The position numbers and the translations under genes are program-made. Shown piece after piece: positions 7,302 to 15,862 of a stretch of DNA of 61,741 nt. Origin of the DNA: Syntrophobacterales bacterium (GTDB taxonomy: Bacteria > Desulfobacterota > Syntrophia > Syntrophales > UBA5619); contig JAHYJE010000021.1 in NCBI GenBank assembly GCA_019429105.1, positions 1 through 61,741 of the forward strand, read 5' to 3'. Within the stretch, counting starts at the first letter, position 1, and each line of letters starts with the position of its first letter. The notes below the pieces were generated by a model. It was given only the letters and a program-made list of their open reading frames with translations. It was not told the origin of the DNA and did not search any database.

Positions 7302-9269
7302 ATGTGCGGAATCTGTGGAAAAATTGACTTTTCCGGCAGCCGGGTGGACGAAGGTTTGCTGCGACGGATGCATGAACGGCTGGCCCATCGCGGGCCGGAT
7401 GATGCAGGCATTCATTTGAGCCATCACGAGGGAGTCAGTTGCGGCCTTGGCCACAGGCGGCTCAGCATCATAGATCTCTCCGCGGCGGGAAGGCAGCCGA
7501 TGGCCAACGAGGACAAGAGCCTCTGGATGGTCTTCAACGGGGAGATTTACAATTTCGCGGAGTTGCGGGAGGAGTTAAAGGGGAAAGGGCACCACTTCTC
7601 GTCGCGCACTGACAGCGAGGTAATTCTGCACCTGTTTGAGGAGGAAGGCGCGGCAGGAATATCGCGTCTTTCCGGAATGTTCGCCTTTGCCCTCTGGTCG
7701 GAGACGACAAAAACGCTTGTTCTGGCCCGTGATGGCGTCGGGATAAAGCCGCTTGTCTATTACTGGGACGGGAAGCGGCTGCTCTTTGCCTCGGAACTAC
7801 GGGCATTGCTGGCCGATTACGATGTGCAGACGGAGATTGATCTGGAGTCGCTCGATATTTACTTGAGCCTGAACTACATCCCGGCCCCTTACACCATTTT
7901 TAAGCATATCCGTAAACTTAGGCCAGGTTACACGCTGAGCGTTTGCGACGGGAAGCTCAAAGAGAGGACATTTTGGGATGTTTCGGCAAGGGGCGATGAG
8001 ACTGCAAAAGACAAAAACAGCAACCAGTGCGGCAAATCCCCACGGGGGCTTGCTGATGAAAATAACCGGCTGCGCGATTTCCCCGGGATAGAACAGACGC
8101 TCTTCCGGACATTGGAGGAATCGGTCCGCTCACAGATGGTCGCCGACGTGCCGCTCGGGGCGTTTCTGAGCGGCGGGATAGATTCAAGCGTGATCGTCGG
8201 GCTGATGGCCCGCAACTCCGCCCGCCCGATCAAGACCTATTCGATCGGCTTTTCCGATATGCCGATGTTCGACGAAACCTCCTACGCCCGCGAGGTTGCC
8301 TCGTTTCATCACACCGATCACCATGAAATAAAACTGAGTTCCCGGGAGATGATCGGCGCCGTTCCGGAAATCCTGGCCGGCTTGGACGAGCCGTTCGGCG
8401 ACTCCTCAGCTGTGCCGACCTGGATCGTCGCTCGGGAAACGGTGCGGGACGTTAAGGTGGCGCTCTCCGGCGATGGCGGAGACGAGCTTTTTGCCGGCTA
8501 TCGGATGTACAAGGGGGAAAATTGGTTCAAGCGCTACAGATTTATTCCACGTCTGATCCGGGACGGCCTGCTGGAACCGCTGGCGATGAGGCTGCCCGAA
8601 TCCCGCGACACCCGTGTCGGAGAGCTGGCAAGAAGGGCAAAAAAGTTCCTGCGCGGCGCGAAAGGATCGCTCGCGGAGCGGTTTTTTGCCTGGAACGAGC
8701 TTTTTAATGAGGACAGCAAAAACGCGCTCTTGAAGGAGGGCTGGGGCGTAAAAAAGTCGCCAGCGTCGGGGATCTTCGCTGCTGCGCTTGCCCGCCCGCA
8801 AACCGACGCGCTCAATCGGATGCTCTACGCCGATTTCAAGGTCTCGCTTCCCGGCGATATGCTCTGGAAGGTGGACAAGATGAGCATGGCCCACGCCCTC
8901 GAAGTCCGCGTCCCGCTGCTCGACCAACGTTTCTGCGAGCTGGCCTTCCGGATCGGGGGCGACTGGAAAATCCGCCACGGGCAGGGCAAGTACATCTTTA
9001 TCAAGGTCTTCCGGGATATCCTGCCTAAGCGGCTGCACAACCGGCCCAAGTGGGGCTTCGAGATGCCGATTGCCCGTTGGCTGAAGACAGACCTCAAGTA
9101 TCTTATTTCAGAGCATCTTTCGCAGGATACGATCGAGCAGCAGGGCATCTTCAACTATCCGGAAATTGAAAAAATGGTTGCTGATTTGCTGGAAAGCAGG
9201 CGGGATGCCGCCTGGAAACTCTGGAATCTGATCGTCTTTCAGGCATGGTATGCATCCCTCCGGAGATAA
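7302..9269 (+). CDS. asnB: Asparagine synthase-like glutamine amidotransferase
   Basis: 655 residues starting MCGICG, so Cys2 becomes the N-terminal nucleophile of a class II glutaminase domain (roughly residues 2-200). The synthetase domain has the ATP pyrophosphatase loop SGGIDSS near residue 290 and SGDGGDELFAGY near 390. The enzyme uses glutamine ammonia to amidate a carboxylate through an acyl-adenylate. Being longer than housekeeping AsnB and sitting among polysaccharide genes, it may amidate a sugar acid or another cell-surface substrate rather than aspartate; that is inference. Its 3' end overlaps the next gene by 20 bases, so the two are probably co-translated. Confidence 0.88.
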   Translation: MCGICGKIDFSGSRVDEGLLRRMHERLAHRGPDDAGIHLSHHEGVSCGLGHRRLSIIDLSAAGRQPMANEDKSLWMVFNGEIYNFAELREELKGKGHHFSSRTDSEVILHLFEEEGAAGISRLSGMFAFALWSETTKTLVLARDGVGIKPLVYYWDGKRLLFASELRALLADYDVQTEIDLESLDIYLSLNYIPAPYTIFKHIRKLRPGYTLSVCDGKLKERTFWDVSARGDETAKDKNSNQCGKSPRGLADENNRLRDFPGIEQTLFRTLEESVRSQMVADVPLGAFLSGGIDSSVIVGLMARNSARPIKTYSIGFSDMPMFDETSYAREVASFHHTDHHEIKLSSREMIGAVPEILAGLDEPFGDSSAVPTWIVARETVRDVKVALSGDGGDELFAGYRMYKGENWFKRYRFIPRLIRDGLLEPLAMRLPESRDTRVGELARRAKKFLRGAKGSLAERFFAWNELFNEDSKNALLKEGWGVKKSPASGIFAAALARPQTDALNRMLYADFKVSLPGDMLWKVDKMSMAHALEVRVPLLDQRFCELAFRIGGDWKIRHGQGKYIFIKVFRDILPKRLHNRPKWGFEMPIARWLKTDLKYLISEHLSQDTIEQQGIFNYPEIEKMVADLLESRRDAAWKLWNLIVFQAWYASLRR

Positions 9270-10449
9270 GATTAAAGTAATCCATATCATAACCCGTTTT
9301 GACAAGGGCGGGTCAGCGGAAAACACCTTTTTGACGGTATGTGGCCTCGATAAGGAGCGCTATCAGGTTGCTCTTGTGACCGGCACGCTTTCCGGAACAA
9401 ACAGTAATGATCCCGAGAACATTGCTATAGCGGCGAATATCGCGGAGCTTAAGGCAAACGGGGTGCGCCTGATTTTCGTTCCTTCTCTGGTGCGGGAGTT
9501 GAACCCCGTTGCGGATTTGCGTGCATTTTTGTCTCTCTGCAAGATTATCCGGCGTGAAAAACCTGATATCGTCCACACCCACACCTCGAAGGCAGGGATG
9601 CTGGGACGGTGGGCTGCGCGGCTCTGCCGCGTTCCTGCGGTCATCCATACCCCCCACGGCCATGTCTTTTGGGGTTATTTCAACCCCGCGAAAACCCGGC
9701 TGTTTATCATGCTGGAGAGGTGGACTGCCCGAATAACCGACGCGCTTATCATGCTGACGCCGCAGGAGCTGCAGGATCATCTTGGTTGGGGAATAGCGCC
9801 AAGAGAAAAATTCACCGTCATCCACAGCGGCGTTAATCTGAAAAAATTCAGCTCCGCTCAATCACGTTCCGACAGGAAGAGAGCGATATCGGAAGTTCCT
9901 GAAAATATGGTAGTTATCGGCACAGTTGGCCGCCTGACCGCGATCAAGGGGCAGGATGTTTTGATCCGGGCGTTTGCCGAACTCAAGCAGGCAGGGGAAG
10001 ATGTATTTCTTGTCCTGCTTGGCGAAGGGGAGAGGCGAGGCGAGTTGGAAGAGATGGCGCGCCACTTGCAAATATCTGATAGTGTCATGTTTTTAGGATG
10101 GCGTCCCGAGGTTGCTGCCGTTATGGCCTCCTTTGACATTTTCTGTCTGCCTTCCCTGAATGAGGGAATGGGCAAGGTTATCGTCGAGGCGATGGCTATG
10201 GGGCTGCCGGTTGTGGCAAGCAACGTTGGCGGGATAAAAGACCTTGTGCGCAAGGGAGAAAACGGGCTGCTTGTGCCTCCCGGGGATGCGACCGCTCTGG
10301 CGAAGGCGCTTTCCCTGCTTTGCTCTGCCCCGCAAGAACGGCGCCGGATGGGCGATGCCGGGCGCCTGCTAGCCCCTTCCTACAGCTCGGAGGCGATGAT
10401 AAAAAAGGTTGACCGTTTATATGAGGGCGGTAATTGCAGTAGTTACTAA
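9250..10449 (+). CDS. Glycosyltransferase family 4
   Basis: 399 residues. N-terminal GT-B domain with IITRFDKGGSAENTFL, VHTHTSKAGMLGR and TPHGHVFWGYF; the C-terminal donor domain has GVNLKKF, GEGERRGELEEMA and the E-x7-E signature EGMGKVIVEAMAMG. It starts inside the end of the amidotransferase gene, which suggests translational coupling. It is unlike the duplicated glycosyltransferase at 2298 apart from the shared fold, so it probably adds a different residue to the same glycan. Confidence 0.9.
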   Translation: MHPSGDKIKVIHIITRFDKGGSAENTFLTVCGLDKERYQVALVTGTLSGTNSNDPENIAIAANIAELKANGVRLIFVPSLVRELNPVADLRAFLSLCKIIRREKPDIVHTHTSKAGMLGRWAARLCRVPAVIHTPHGHVFWGYFNPAKTRLFIMLERWTARITDALIMLTPQELQDHLGWGIAPREKFTVIHSGVNLKKFSSAQSRSDRKRAISEVPENMVVIGTVGRLTAIKGQDVLIRAFAELKQAGEDVFLVLLGEGERRGELEEMARHLQISDSVMFLGWRPEVAAVMASFDIFCLPSLNEGMGKVIVEAMAMGLPVVASNVGGIKDLVRKGENGLLVPPGDATALAKALSLLCSAPQERRRMGDAGRLLAPSYSSEAMIKKVDRLYEGGNCSSY

Positions 10450-10454
10450 ATTTT

Positions 10455-11996
10455 ATGATTAGGAAAACTGCCAATATGAAGGGTTTAGTTAGCAAGACAA
10501 GGCGCCGGGCTTTGTGCAAAAACTTCACTGCCAATCTTTTACTGATTTTACTGGCTGCTTGCGGGGTGAACTGGCTCGTACCCTATCCGGCATCCGGACA
10601 GACGCGTCCCGTTTTATACAAGCAGGCGCCGGCCTTGATCGATTTGCGGACAACCTTCAGCGACGGAGTTTTTGATCCCGAAGCCCTGGCGGCGCTGGCC
10701 GTGCAAAAGGGAATAAAAATAATAATCCTGAACGACCATGACCGCATGGTCATTGAATACGGTCTTCCCCCGTTCCGGAACATCCTCAACAAGACAGAGG
10801 AGCGCAACTCGATCAATCAAGCGGGGGCAAGTGCCTATCTTGCGGCGGTTGAGCGAGCCCGGAAAAAATACCCGCAGGCGGTGATTATCCCGGGCGCGGA
10901 GAGCGCCCCCTTTTACTACTGGACGGGAAGTTTTCTGGACGGGAGCCTTACCGCAAACGACCACGAACGACGCATCCTGACGATTGGCCTCGAAAAGCCC
11001 GAAGACTACCAAACCCTTGCGGTCATCCACAGGGAATCCGCTCTCTTTGGTTATAAAACAACCATCCTGGTAAAGGCAGTTTTTGCTATCCTGCTGCTGC
11101 TGGCTGTATATCTTTTTTTCAAGAAGAACGGGAGGCGATCAGCCGGTTTGCTCTTGCTGGTCGTAGATTTTATCCTTGTCGCCGTCTTCAGCGTAATTTT
11201 GGGCAGGTCTTCACCCTTTGACGCTTATCACGGCCCGCAGGGAGCGGCCCCGTACCAGCGGTTTCTCGACGACGCCGGCCGGAAAGGGGCGCTGACATTC
11301 TGGAATTACCCGGAAACACAGTCGGGAATCAGAAAGATGGGACCGATTCAGGTAAATACCCGGCCCTACCCGCAGATGCTCATGGAGACGAACAACTATA
11401 CCGGTTTTTCGGCGATATACGGGGATAACGTCACCATAACCGAGCCCGGCGAAATGTGGGACATGGTTTTGCGGGAATACTGCGGGGGATTTCGCCGCAC
11501 CCCACCCTGGGGGATAGCTACATCCGATTATCACCGGGAGGGCGAGTCAGGGCAGAAACTGGGTGATTTCCAGACGGTGCTGCTGCTGCCGGAATTATCA
11601 AGGAACGCGGTTATCGACGCGCTGCGAAAAGGCAGGATGTACGCGTGCCAGGGAAAGTTCCCGAAAATGCCGCGGCTGGACGTCTTCACCGTTTCCCCCT
11701 CCGCCCTTTCCGAGAGCTACGCCCCGCCTGCCGTTTCCGGGGAGACCCTGTGGCTGAAGCGCAATCCCCGCATCAGCATCCAGGTATCAGGGTCGCCGGA
11801 TGCAAAAGAGATGGTACAGGTGCGGCTTATCCGTTCGGGAGAGCTTGTTCAGGTTTTTTCGGGGACGCTTCCCCTGAAAGCGGAGTATGTTGACAACATT
11901 GAGAAGTCTGCAGGACAGGAGGTGTACTATCGCCTTGATGTGAAGGGATACGGAAAGATCGTCTCCAATCCGATTTTCGTGAGATTTGTAAAATGA
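10455..11996 (+). CDS. Membrane-anchored PHP-like protein
   Basis: 513 residues. An N-terminal hydrophobic segment (LLLILLAACGVNWLV) looks like a signal anchor, and two adjacent hydrophobic segments follow near residues 200-250. The flanking domain resembles a PHP metallo-phosphoesterase: DLRTTFSDGVFDPEALAALAVQKGIKIIILNDHD. In active PHP proteins the first motif is DLHxHxxxSDG; here the His residues are replaced, so metal binding is doubtful. Further His-containing pieces occur at AVIHRES and SDYHREGE. It overlaps the WbqC-like gene by four bases. Role unknown; probably periplasmic or membrane-associated in glycan assembly. ATG 10476 is an alternative start. Confidence 0.6.
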   Translation: MIRKTANMKGLVSKTRRRALCKNFTANLLLILLAACGVNWLVPYPASGQTRPVLYKQAPALIDLRTTFSDGVFDPEALAALAVQKGIKIIILNDHDRMVIEYGLPPFRNILNKTEERNSINQAGASAYLAAVERARKKYPQAVIIPGAESAPFYYWTGSFLDGSLTANDHERRILTIGLEKPEDYQTLAVIHRESALFGYKTTILVKAVFAILLLLAVYLFFKKNGRRSAGLLLLVVDFILVAVFSVILGRSSPFDAYHGPQGAAPYQRFLDDAGRKGALTFWNYPETQSGIRKMGPIQVNTRPYPQMLMETNNYTGFSAIYGDNVTITEPGEMWDMVLREYCGGFRRTPPWGIATSDYHREGESGQKLGDFQTVLLLPELSRNAVIDALRKGRMYACQGKFPKMPRLDVFTVSPSALSESYAPPAVSGETLWLKRNPRISIQVSGSPDAKEMVQVRLIRSGELVQVFSGTLPLKAEYVDNIEKSAGQEVYYRLDVKGYGKIVSNPIFVRFVK

Positions 11997-12670
11997 TGGT
12001 TGCCGTTCATCAGCCTCAATACCTTCCCTGGCTTGGCTATTTCGACAAGATTGCCGCTGCGGATGTTTTTGTCCTGCTGGACAACGTCCAGTTCAAGAAA
12101 AACGAATGGCAGAACCGCAACCGGATCAAGACCGCCGCGGGCCCGCAGTGGCTCACCGTGCCCGTCCGCTACAAATTCCCGGAGAGGATCAACGAGGTAT
12201 CGGTAAACAACCAGGAACACTGGGGGAATAAGCACCGTCAGGCCATTGTTACCAATTACCGCAAAGCCCCCTGCTGGAACGAGATTTCAACTATCTTGGA
12301 GCCAATCTTTGCGGGGAGCTGGGAGAGCATCTCCCAGTTGAATATATTTACCGTCAAACTTCTGGCCAAAACGCTGGGAATAGCAACCCCTCTTTATGTC
12401 GCATCGGAGCTTCCCCCCTTTCCGGAGGATCCGGACTTGCGTCTGATTGCCATTGCAAAACACTTCGCAGCGGATACATATCTTGCCGGAAAGGGGGGAA
12501 TAGACTATATGAACCTCGCCTGTTTCCGAGAAAATGGGGTCAGGGTAAAATTTCAGCAGTACAATCACCCTGTTTACCGACAGTTGTTTAATGGTTTTGA
12601 GCCGTTCATGTCTGTTGTCGATCTGCTTTTCAATTACGGTGAAGATAGTTTAAAAATACTGAGAGGATGA
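11993..12670 (+). CDS. WbqC-like family protein
   Basis: 225 residues beginning MMVAVHQPQYLPWLGYFDKI, the hallmark start of the WbqC family, followed by FKKNEWQNRNRIK and FLAGKGG-like segments (TYLAGKGGIDYM). Members are found in O-antigen and capsule clusters, where they are thought to help attach or form acylamino groups on sugars; the chemistry is not settled. The start codon overlaps the stop of the preceding gene (ATGA), a sign of coupled translation. The combination with PIG-L and DegT proteins just downstream points to amino-sugar modification. Confidence 0.88.
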   Translation: MMVAVHQPQYLPWLGYFDKIAAADVFVLLDNVQFKKNEWQNRNRIKTAAGPQWLTVPVRYKFPERINEVSVNNQEHWGNKHRQAIVTNYRKAPCWNEISTILEPIFAGSWESISQLNIFTVKLLAKTLGIATPLYVASELPPFPEDPDLRLIAIAKHFAADTYLAGKGGIDYMNLACFRENGVRVKFQQYNHPVYRQLFNGFEPFMSVVDLLFNYGEDSLKILRG

Positions 12671-12673
12671 GAG

Positions 12674-13285
12674 ATGAAAATACTGGCAATAGGTTCCCAT
12701 CCGGACGATATCGAGGCTGGATGTGCGGGAACACTGGCTAAATACGCAAAAAACGGCCACGATATCTACATGCTTGTCATGACTGAAGGAAGCATGGGGG
12801 GCGAAGGAGCGGTAAGAAGGGCAGAACAGAAAAACGCGGCGGGAATAATCTCAGCCAAAGAGCTGCTCTGGGGTGGTTACGAGGACACGCAATTGACCTC
12901 GCAGATGAACAATCTTGTCCAGGACATCGAGGATGTAATAAAGAGGATCGCGCCCGACTTTATCTTTGTTCATTACGGCGAAGACACGCACCAGGATCAC
13001 CGCACCCTTGCCAAGGCGACAATATCTGCCACCCGTTACATCCGGAATGTTCTTTTCTACGAGGGACCGACAACGCAAAATTTTTGCCCTTCCGTATTTG
13101 TCGATATTCAAGAGACAGTCGGAAAAAAACTGGAGGCGCTCCTTGCCCACAACTCCCAGGTAACAAGGACAAACATCGGGGGATTGTCGATAAAAAAAAT
13201 TGTTCATTCCACCGCCGTCTTTAGGGGCATCCAGGGGCGGGTTCTGTTTGCGGAGGCTTTTGTCCCCCTGCGTATGTTCATATAA
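12674..13285 (+). CDS. PIG-L/LmbE family N-deacetylase
   Basis: 203 residues. The zinc-binding motif SHPDDIEAGCAGTL (residues about 8-21) provides His, Asp and Asp, and HYGEDTHQDH (about 100-109) the third His. Members remove an acetyl group from N-acetylglucosamine-type residues linked to lipid, nucleotide or glycan. It is three bases after the WbqC-like stop and has a GAGAG ribosome-binding site. Together with the WbqC-like and aminotransferase genes it suggests that an amino sugar in the glycan is deacetylated and re-substituted; substrate not known. Confidence 0.88.
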   Translation: MKILAIGSHPDDIEAGCAGTLAKYAKNGHDIYMLVMTEGSMGGEGAVRRAEQKNAAGIISAKELLWGGYEDTQLTSQMNNLVQDIEDVIKRIAPDFIFVHYGEDTHQDHRTLAKATISATRYIRNVLFYEGPTTQNFCPSVFVDIQETVGKKLEALLAHNSQVTRTNIGGLSIKKIVHSTAVFRGIQGRVLFAEAFVPLRMFI

Positions 13286-13314
13286 GCGCCCATTGGTTCT
13301 CAAGGCAGGATAGG

Positions 13315-14361
13315 ATGATGAAAGAGATCCCTCACTCGCGGCCGACTATAGACGATGCGGAGATCGCCGCCGTTTCCGCTGTGCTCAGATCGCAAAATAT
13401 CGCGCAGGGAAAGCAGGTTGCCCTGTTTGAAGAGGCCCTCTCGCGGCTGATCGGCGTGCGGGAGGCAGTGGCGACCTCCTCCGGCACGGCCTCCCTCCAT
13501 CTTGCCCTTTTTGCTTTGGATGTTGGCGAGAATGATGAAGTCGTGATCCCCTCCTTTGTCTGCACGGCGCTTTTAAACGCCGTGCGGCTTGTCCGGGCTG
13601 TTCCTGTTATTGCCGATATAAACAGTAACTCTTTCAATATCGATGTCCACGATATCAGGCGCTGTTTGACGAAAAGAACCAAGGCTGTCATCGTCCCCCA
13701 TATGTTCGGTATGCCGGCGGATATACGCGAGATAGTCTCGCTTGGCGTTCCCGTCATCGAGGACTGCGCCCAGTCCCTGGGGAGCAGATCCGGCCAAAGC
13801 TACACCGGAAGCTTCGGGGTTCTGTCGGTCTTTTCGTTTTATGCCACGAAGGTCATCTGCACCGGCGAAGGGGGAATGGTCGTCGGCAGCGATTCCCGGT
13901 TGCTGGCGAAAATCAGGGATTTCCGCGATTACGACGAAAAGAGCGACTGGGCTTTGCGTTACAACTACAAGCTTACGGATATGCAGGCGGCGATGGGCAT
14001 GACGCAGCTTGCCAAACTGCCAGGGATGATCAGGCGCCGACGGGAGATCGCCGCCCTGTACGATGAAAACCTGCGAGAGTGTCCCGTCATACTGCCCACC
14101 TGTCCACCGGAAAAAGAGCATATTTACTTCCGTTACGTCCTGAGAACGGGAAAAAGCCGGGAAGTATTGGATGGCTGCCGGCAAAAGGGCGTCTCGTGTC
14201 GCCGACCGGTTTTTGAGCCTCTCCATCACTGCGGGATCAATGCAGCCTGCCCGGAGGCGGAGGCCGCCTTCAGGGAATCGGTATCCATCCCCATTTATCC
14301 ATCTCTTGGCGACACAGAGGCGGTAATGATAAGTGAAACGATCCGGGAAATTTTGAGTTGA
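13315..14361 (+). CDS. DegT/DnrJ/EryC1/StrS-type sugar aminotransferase
   Basis: 348 residues; PLP-dependent fold type I. Visible family motifs are SSGTASLHLALFAL (phosphate pocket), VIEDCAQSLGS (cofactor-binding Asp) and SFYATKVICTGEGGMVV, whose Lys is the expected Schiff-base residue. The C-terminal part CRRPVFEPLHHC is also typical. These enzymes transfer an amino group from glutamate to a keto sugar nucleotide, giving an amino sugar for surface glycans. It is 29 bases after the deacetylase gene and just before the initiating transferase. Confidence 0.9.
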   Translation: MMKEIPHSRPTIDDAEIAAVSAVLRSQNIAQGKQVALFEEALSRLIGVREAVATSSGTASLHLALFALDVGENDEVVIPSFVCTALLNAVRLVRAVPVIADINSNSFNIDVHDIRRCLTKRTKAVIVPHMFGMPADIREIVSLGVPVIEDCAQSLGSRSGQSYTGSFGVLSVFSFYATKVICTGEGGMVVGSDSRLLAKIRDFRDYDEKSDWALRYNYKLTDMQAAMGMTQLAKLPGMIRRRREIAALYDENLRECPVILPTCPPEKEHIYFRYVLRTGKSREVLDGCRQKGVSCRRPVFEPLHHCGINAACPEAEAAFRESVSIPIYPSLGDTEAVMISETIREILS

Positions 14362-14369
14362 GGGGCGTT

Positions 14370-15548
14370 ATGGTTCTGGGTAAATATTTCCAGAGGTTCT
14401 TATTCCTGCGGATATTTTGGGGTTGCTGCCTGCTCATTTTTACACTCCTTCTTCTTCCTGCCGTCCGCGAGCTGTTTTTCGGCAGCCTTGGCCGCTGGCT
14501 TTACATCTTCCTGATGGCCCTCTCTACGTCGGCCATTCTAACCCCGGTCATGATGAGCGTCGCCAAAAAACTTAATATCGTTGATACCCCCGGAGGACGA
14601 AAAATCCACGCCCGGGTGACGCCGCTGCTCGGGGGAGCGGCGATCATCATTGCCTTTATATCCTCCCTGGCGGCAAATATGATTCTCGACGGCCGGGATA
14701 TCGCGCTGATTGCCGGCGGAACTTTCGTGGCAATTGTCGGCCTGATCGACGACTGGAAGAATGTCCGCGCCTTCTACAAGCTCCTGATTCAGGTGGTAGT
14801 TGTCATGCTGCTTATCCGCAGCGGGATTATCCTCGATCTTTTCCCGATCAAGACAACGTGGGGCTATCTGCTGAACGCCCTTTTTTCCATAATCTGGATC
14901 GTGGGGATCACAAACGCGATGAATTTTATCGACGGGATGGATGGTCTGGCAACGGGTGTCAGCGCGATAATTTCGCTTTTTCTCGCCCTGGTGGCGTATC
15001 AGACCAATCAGCCCTTCATGGGCTGGATCGCCATTGCGATGCTGGGGAGTTGTCTCGGTTTTTTCCCGTTCAATTTCGGCTTTAAAAGGTCGGCGAGCAT
15101 TTTTCTGGGCGACGCCGGAAGCACCTTTTTCGGTTTTATCCTCTCCGCTTTGGCCATCAAGGCCGCCTGGGCCGACAACAACCCGATTGTTTCTTTCGCC
15201 ACGCCAGTGCTTATTTTCTGGGTTTTGATCTACGACATGGCCTATATCTCGATAGAAAGGATCTTGACCGGCAAGGTGAGAAACTTCCCGGAATGGATTG
15301 ACTATGCCGGAACTGACCACATCCATCACCGTATTTTCGCTATCTTTAATGACAAAAGAAAGGCCGTCTTTTTCATATTTTTTCTCTGCTTCACCCTCGG
15401 AATCAGCGCCATTACCCTGCGTGGGGCGAGCGCCTTCGAGGGTGTCCTGACGGTCATCCAGGCGTTTTTTATCACCGTCCTGGTCTCAATCCTCGAATAT
15501 TTCGGCAATCATTACAAAAGAGGCGATCAACGAAGGAAGATAAATTAG
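14370..15548 (+). CDS. Undecaprenyl-phosphate sugar-1-phosphate transferase, WecA/MraY family
   Basis: About 392 residues with ten or so hydrophobic segments. Motifs of the family are TPLLGGAAI, LIDDWKNV (catalytic Asp pair), MNFIDGMDGLATG and FLGDAGSTFFGF, with HIHHRIF near the C-terminus as in WecA/TagO-type enzymes. It would load the first sugar-1-phosphate onto undecaprenyl phosphate at the cytoplasmic membrane and so start glycan assembly. I chose ATG 14370, which has GAGGGG five bases upstream; a TTG at 14358 overlaps the aminotransferase stop. MraY for peptidoglycan is unlikely here because no cell-wall genes are nearby. Confidence 0.85.
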   Translation: MVLGKYFQRFLFLRIFWGCCLLIFTLLLLPAVRELFFGSLGRWLYIFLMALSTSAILTPVMMSVAKKLNIVDTPGGRKIHARVTPLLGGAAIIIAFISSLAANMILDGRDIALIAGGTFVAIVGLIDDWKNVRAFYKLLIQVVVVMLLIRSGIILDLFPIKTTWGYLLNALFSIIWIVGITNAMNFIDGMDGLATGVSAIISLFLALVAYQTNQPFMGWIAIAMLGSCLGFFPFNFGFKRSASIFLGDAGSTFFGFILSALAIKAAWADNNPIVSFATPVLIFWVLIYDMAYISIERILTGKVRNFPEWIDYAGTDHIHHRIFAIFNDKRKAVFFIFFLCFTLGISAITLRGASAFEGVLTVIQAFFITVLVSILEYFGNHYKRGDQRRKIN

Positions 15549-15619
15549 ACAAGCAGAAAGAGTGCGAAGAGGACCCTTTCCAAGAGGCTGAGGAGCAACA
15601 TGCCCTGATCCAACGCAGG

Positions 15620-15862
15620 ATGCGGCGACAGCGAATTTATCGCATCCTGACCGGCGGCTTTTTGGTCGTAGCGGCGATTGCTGCCCTCTTTTTTGCGGAT
15701 ATTGTCGAATATTTTTCCAGGGATCAAACAAAGCAGGCGGCTGTGCAGGCTGAAAAAACGGTCGTTTTTAATGATGCGCAGCGGCAGGCTTTTCTCGAAC
15801 CGGTGAAAAGGACAATCGAGCAGGGGAATCTGTCCGAAGCGCTAAGCCTGCTTTTGAAACGA
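15620..15862 (+). pseudogene. Truncated membrane-anchored protein, cut by IS element
   Basis: The frame encodes a basic start (MRRQRIYRIL), one transmembrane segment (GGFLVVAAIAALFFADIV) and a helical piece resembling the start of a periplasmic repeat domain (EQGNLSEALSLLLKR). It then runs into sequence that I take to be the left end of the IS5-like element. The same frame is open upstream to about 15545, but no start codon is seen there. The remainder of the gene is not found after the insertion. Function unknown; its place after wecA suggests a polysaccharide accessory protein. Confidence 0.45.
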
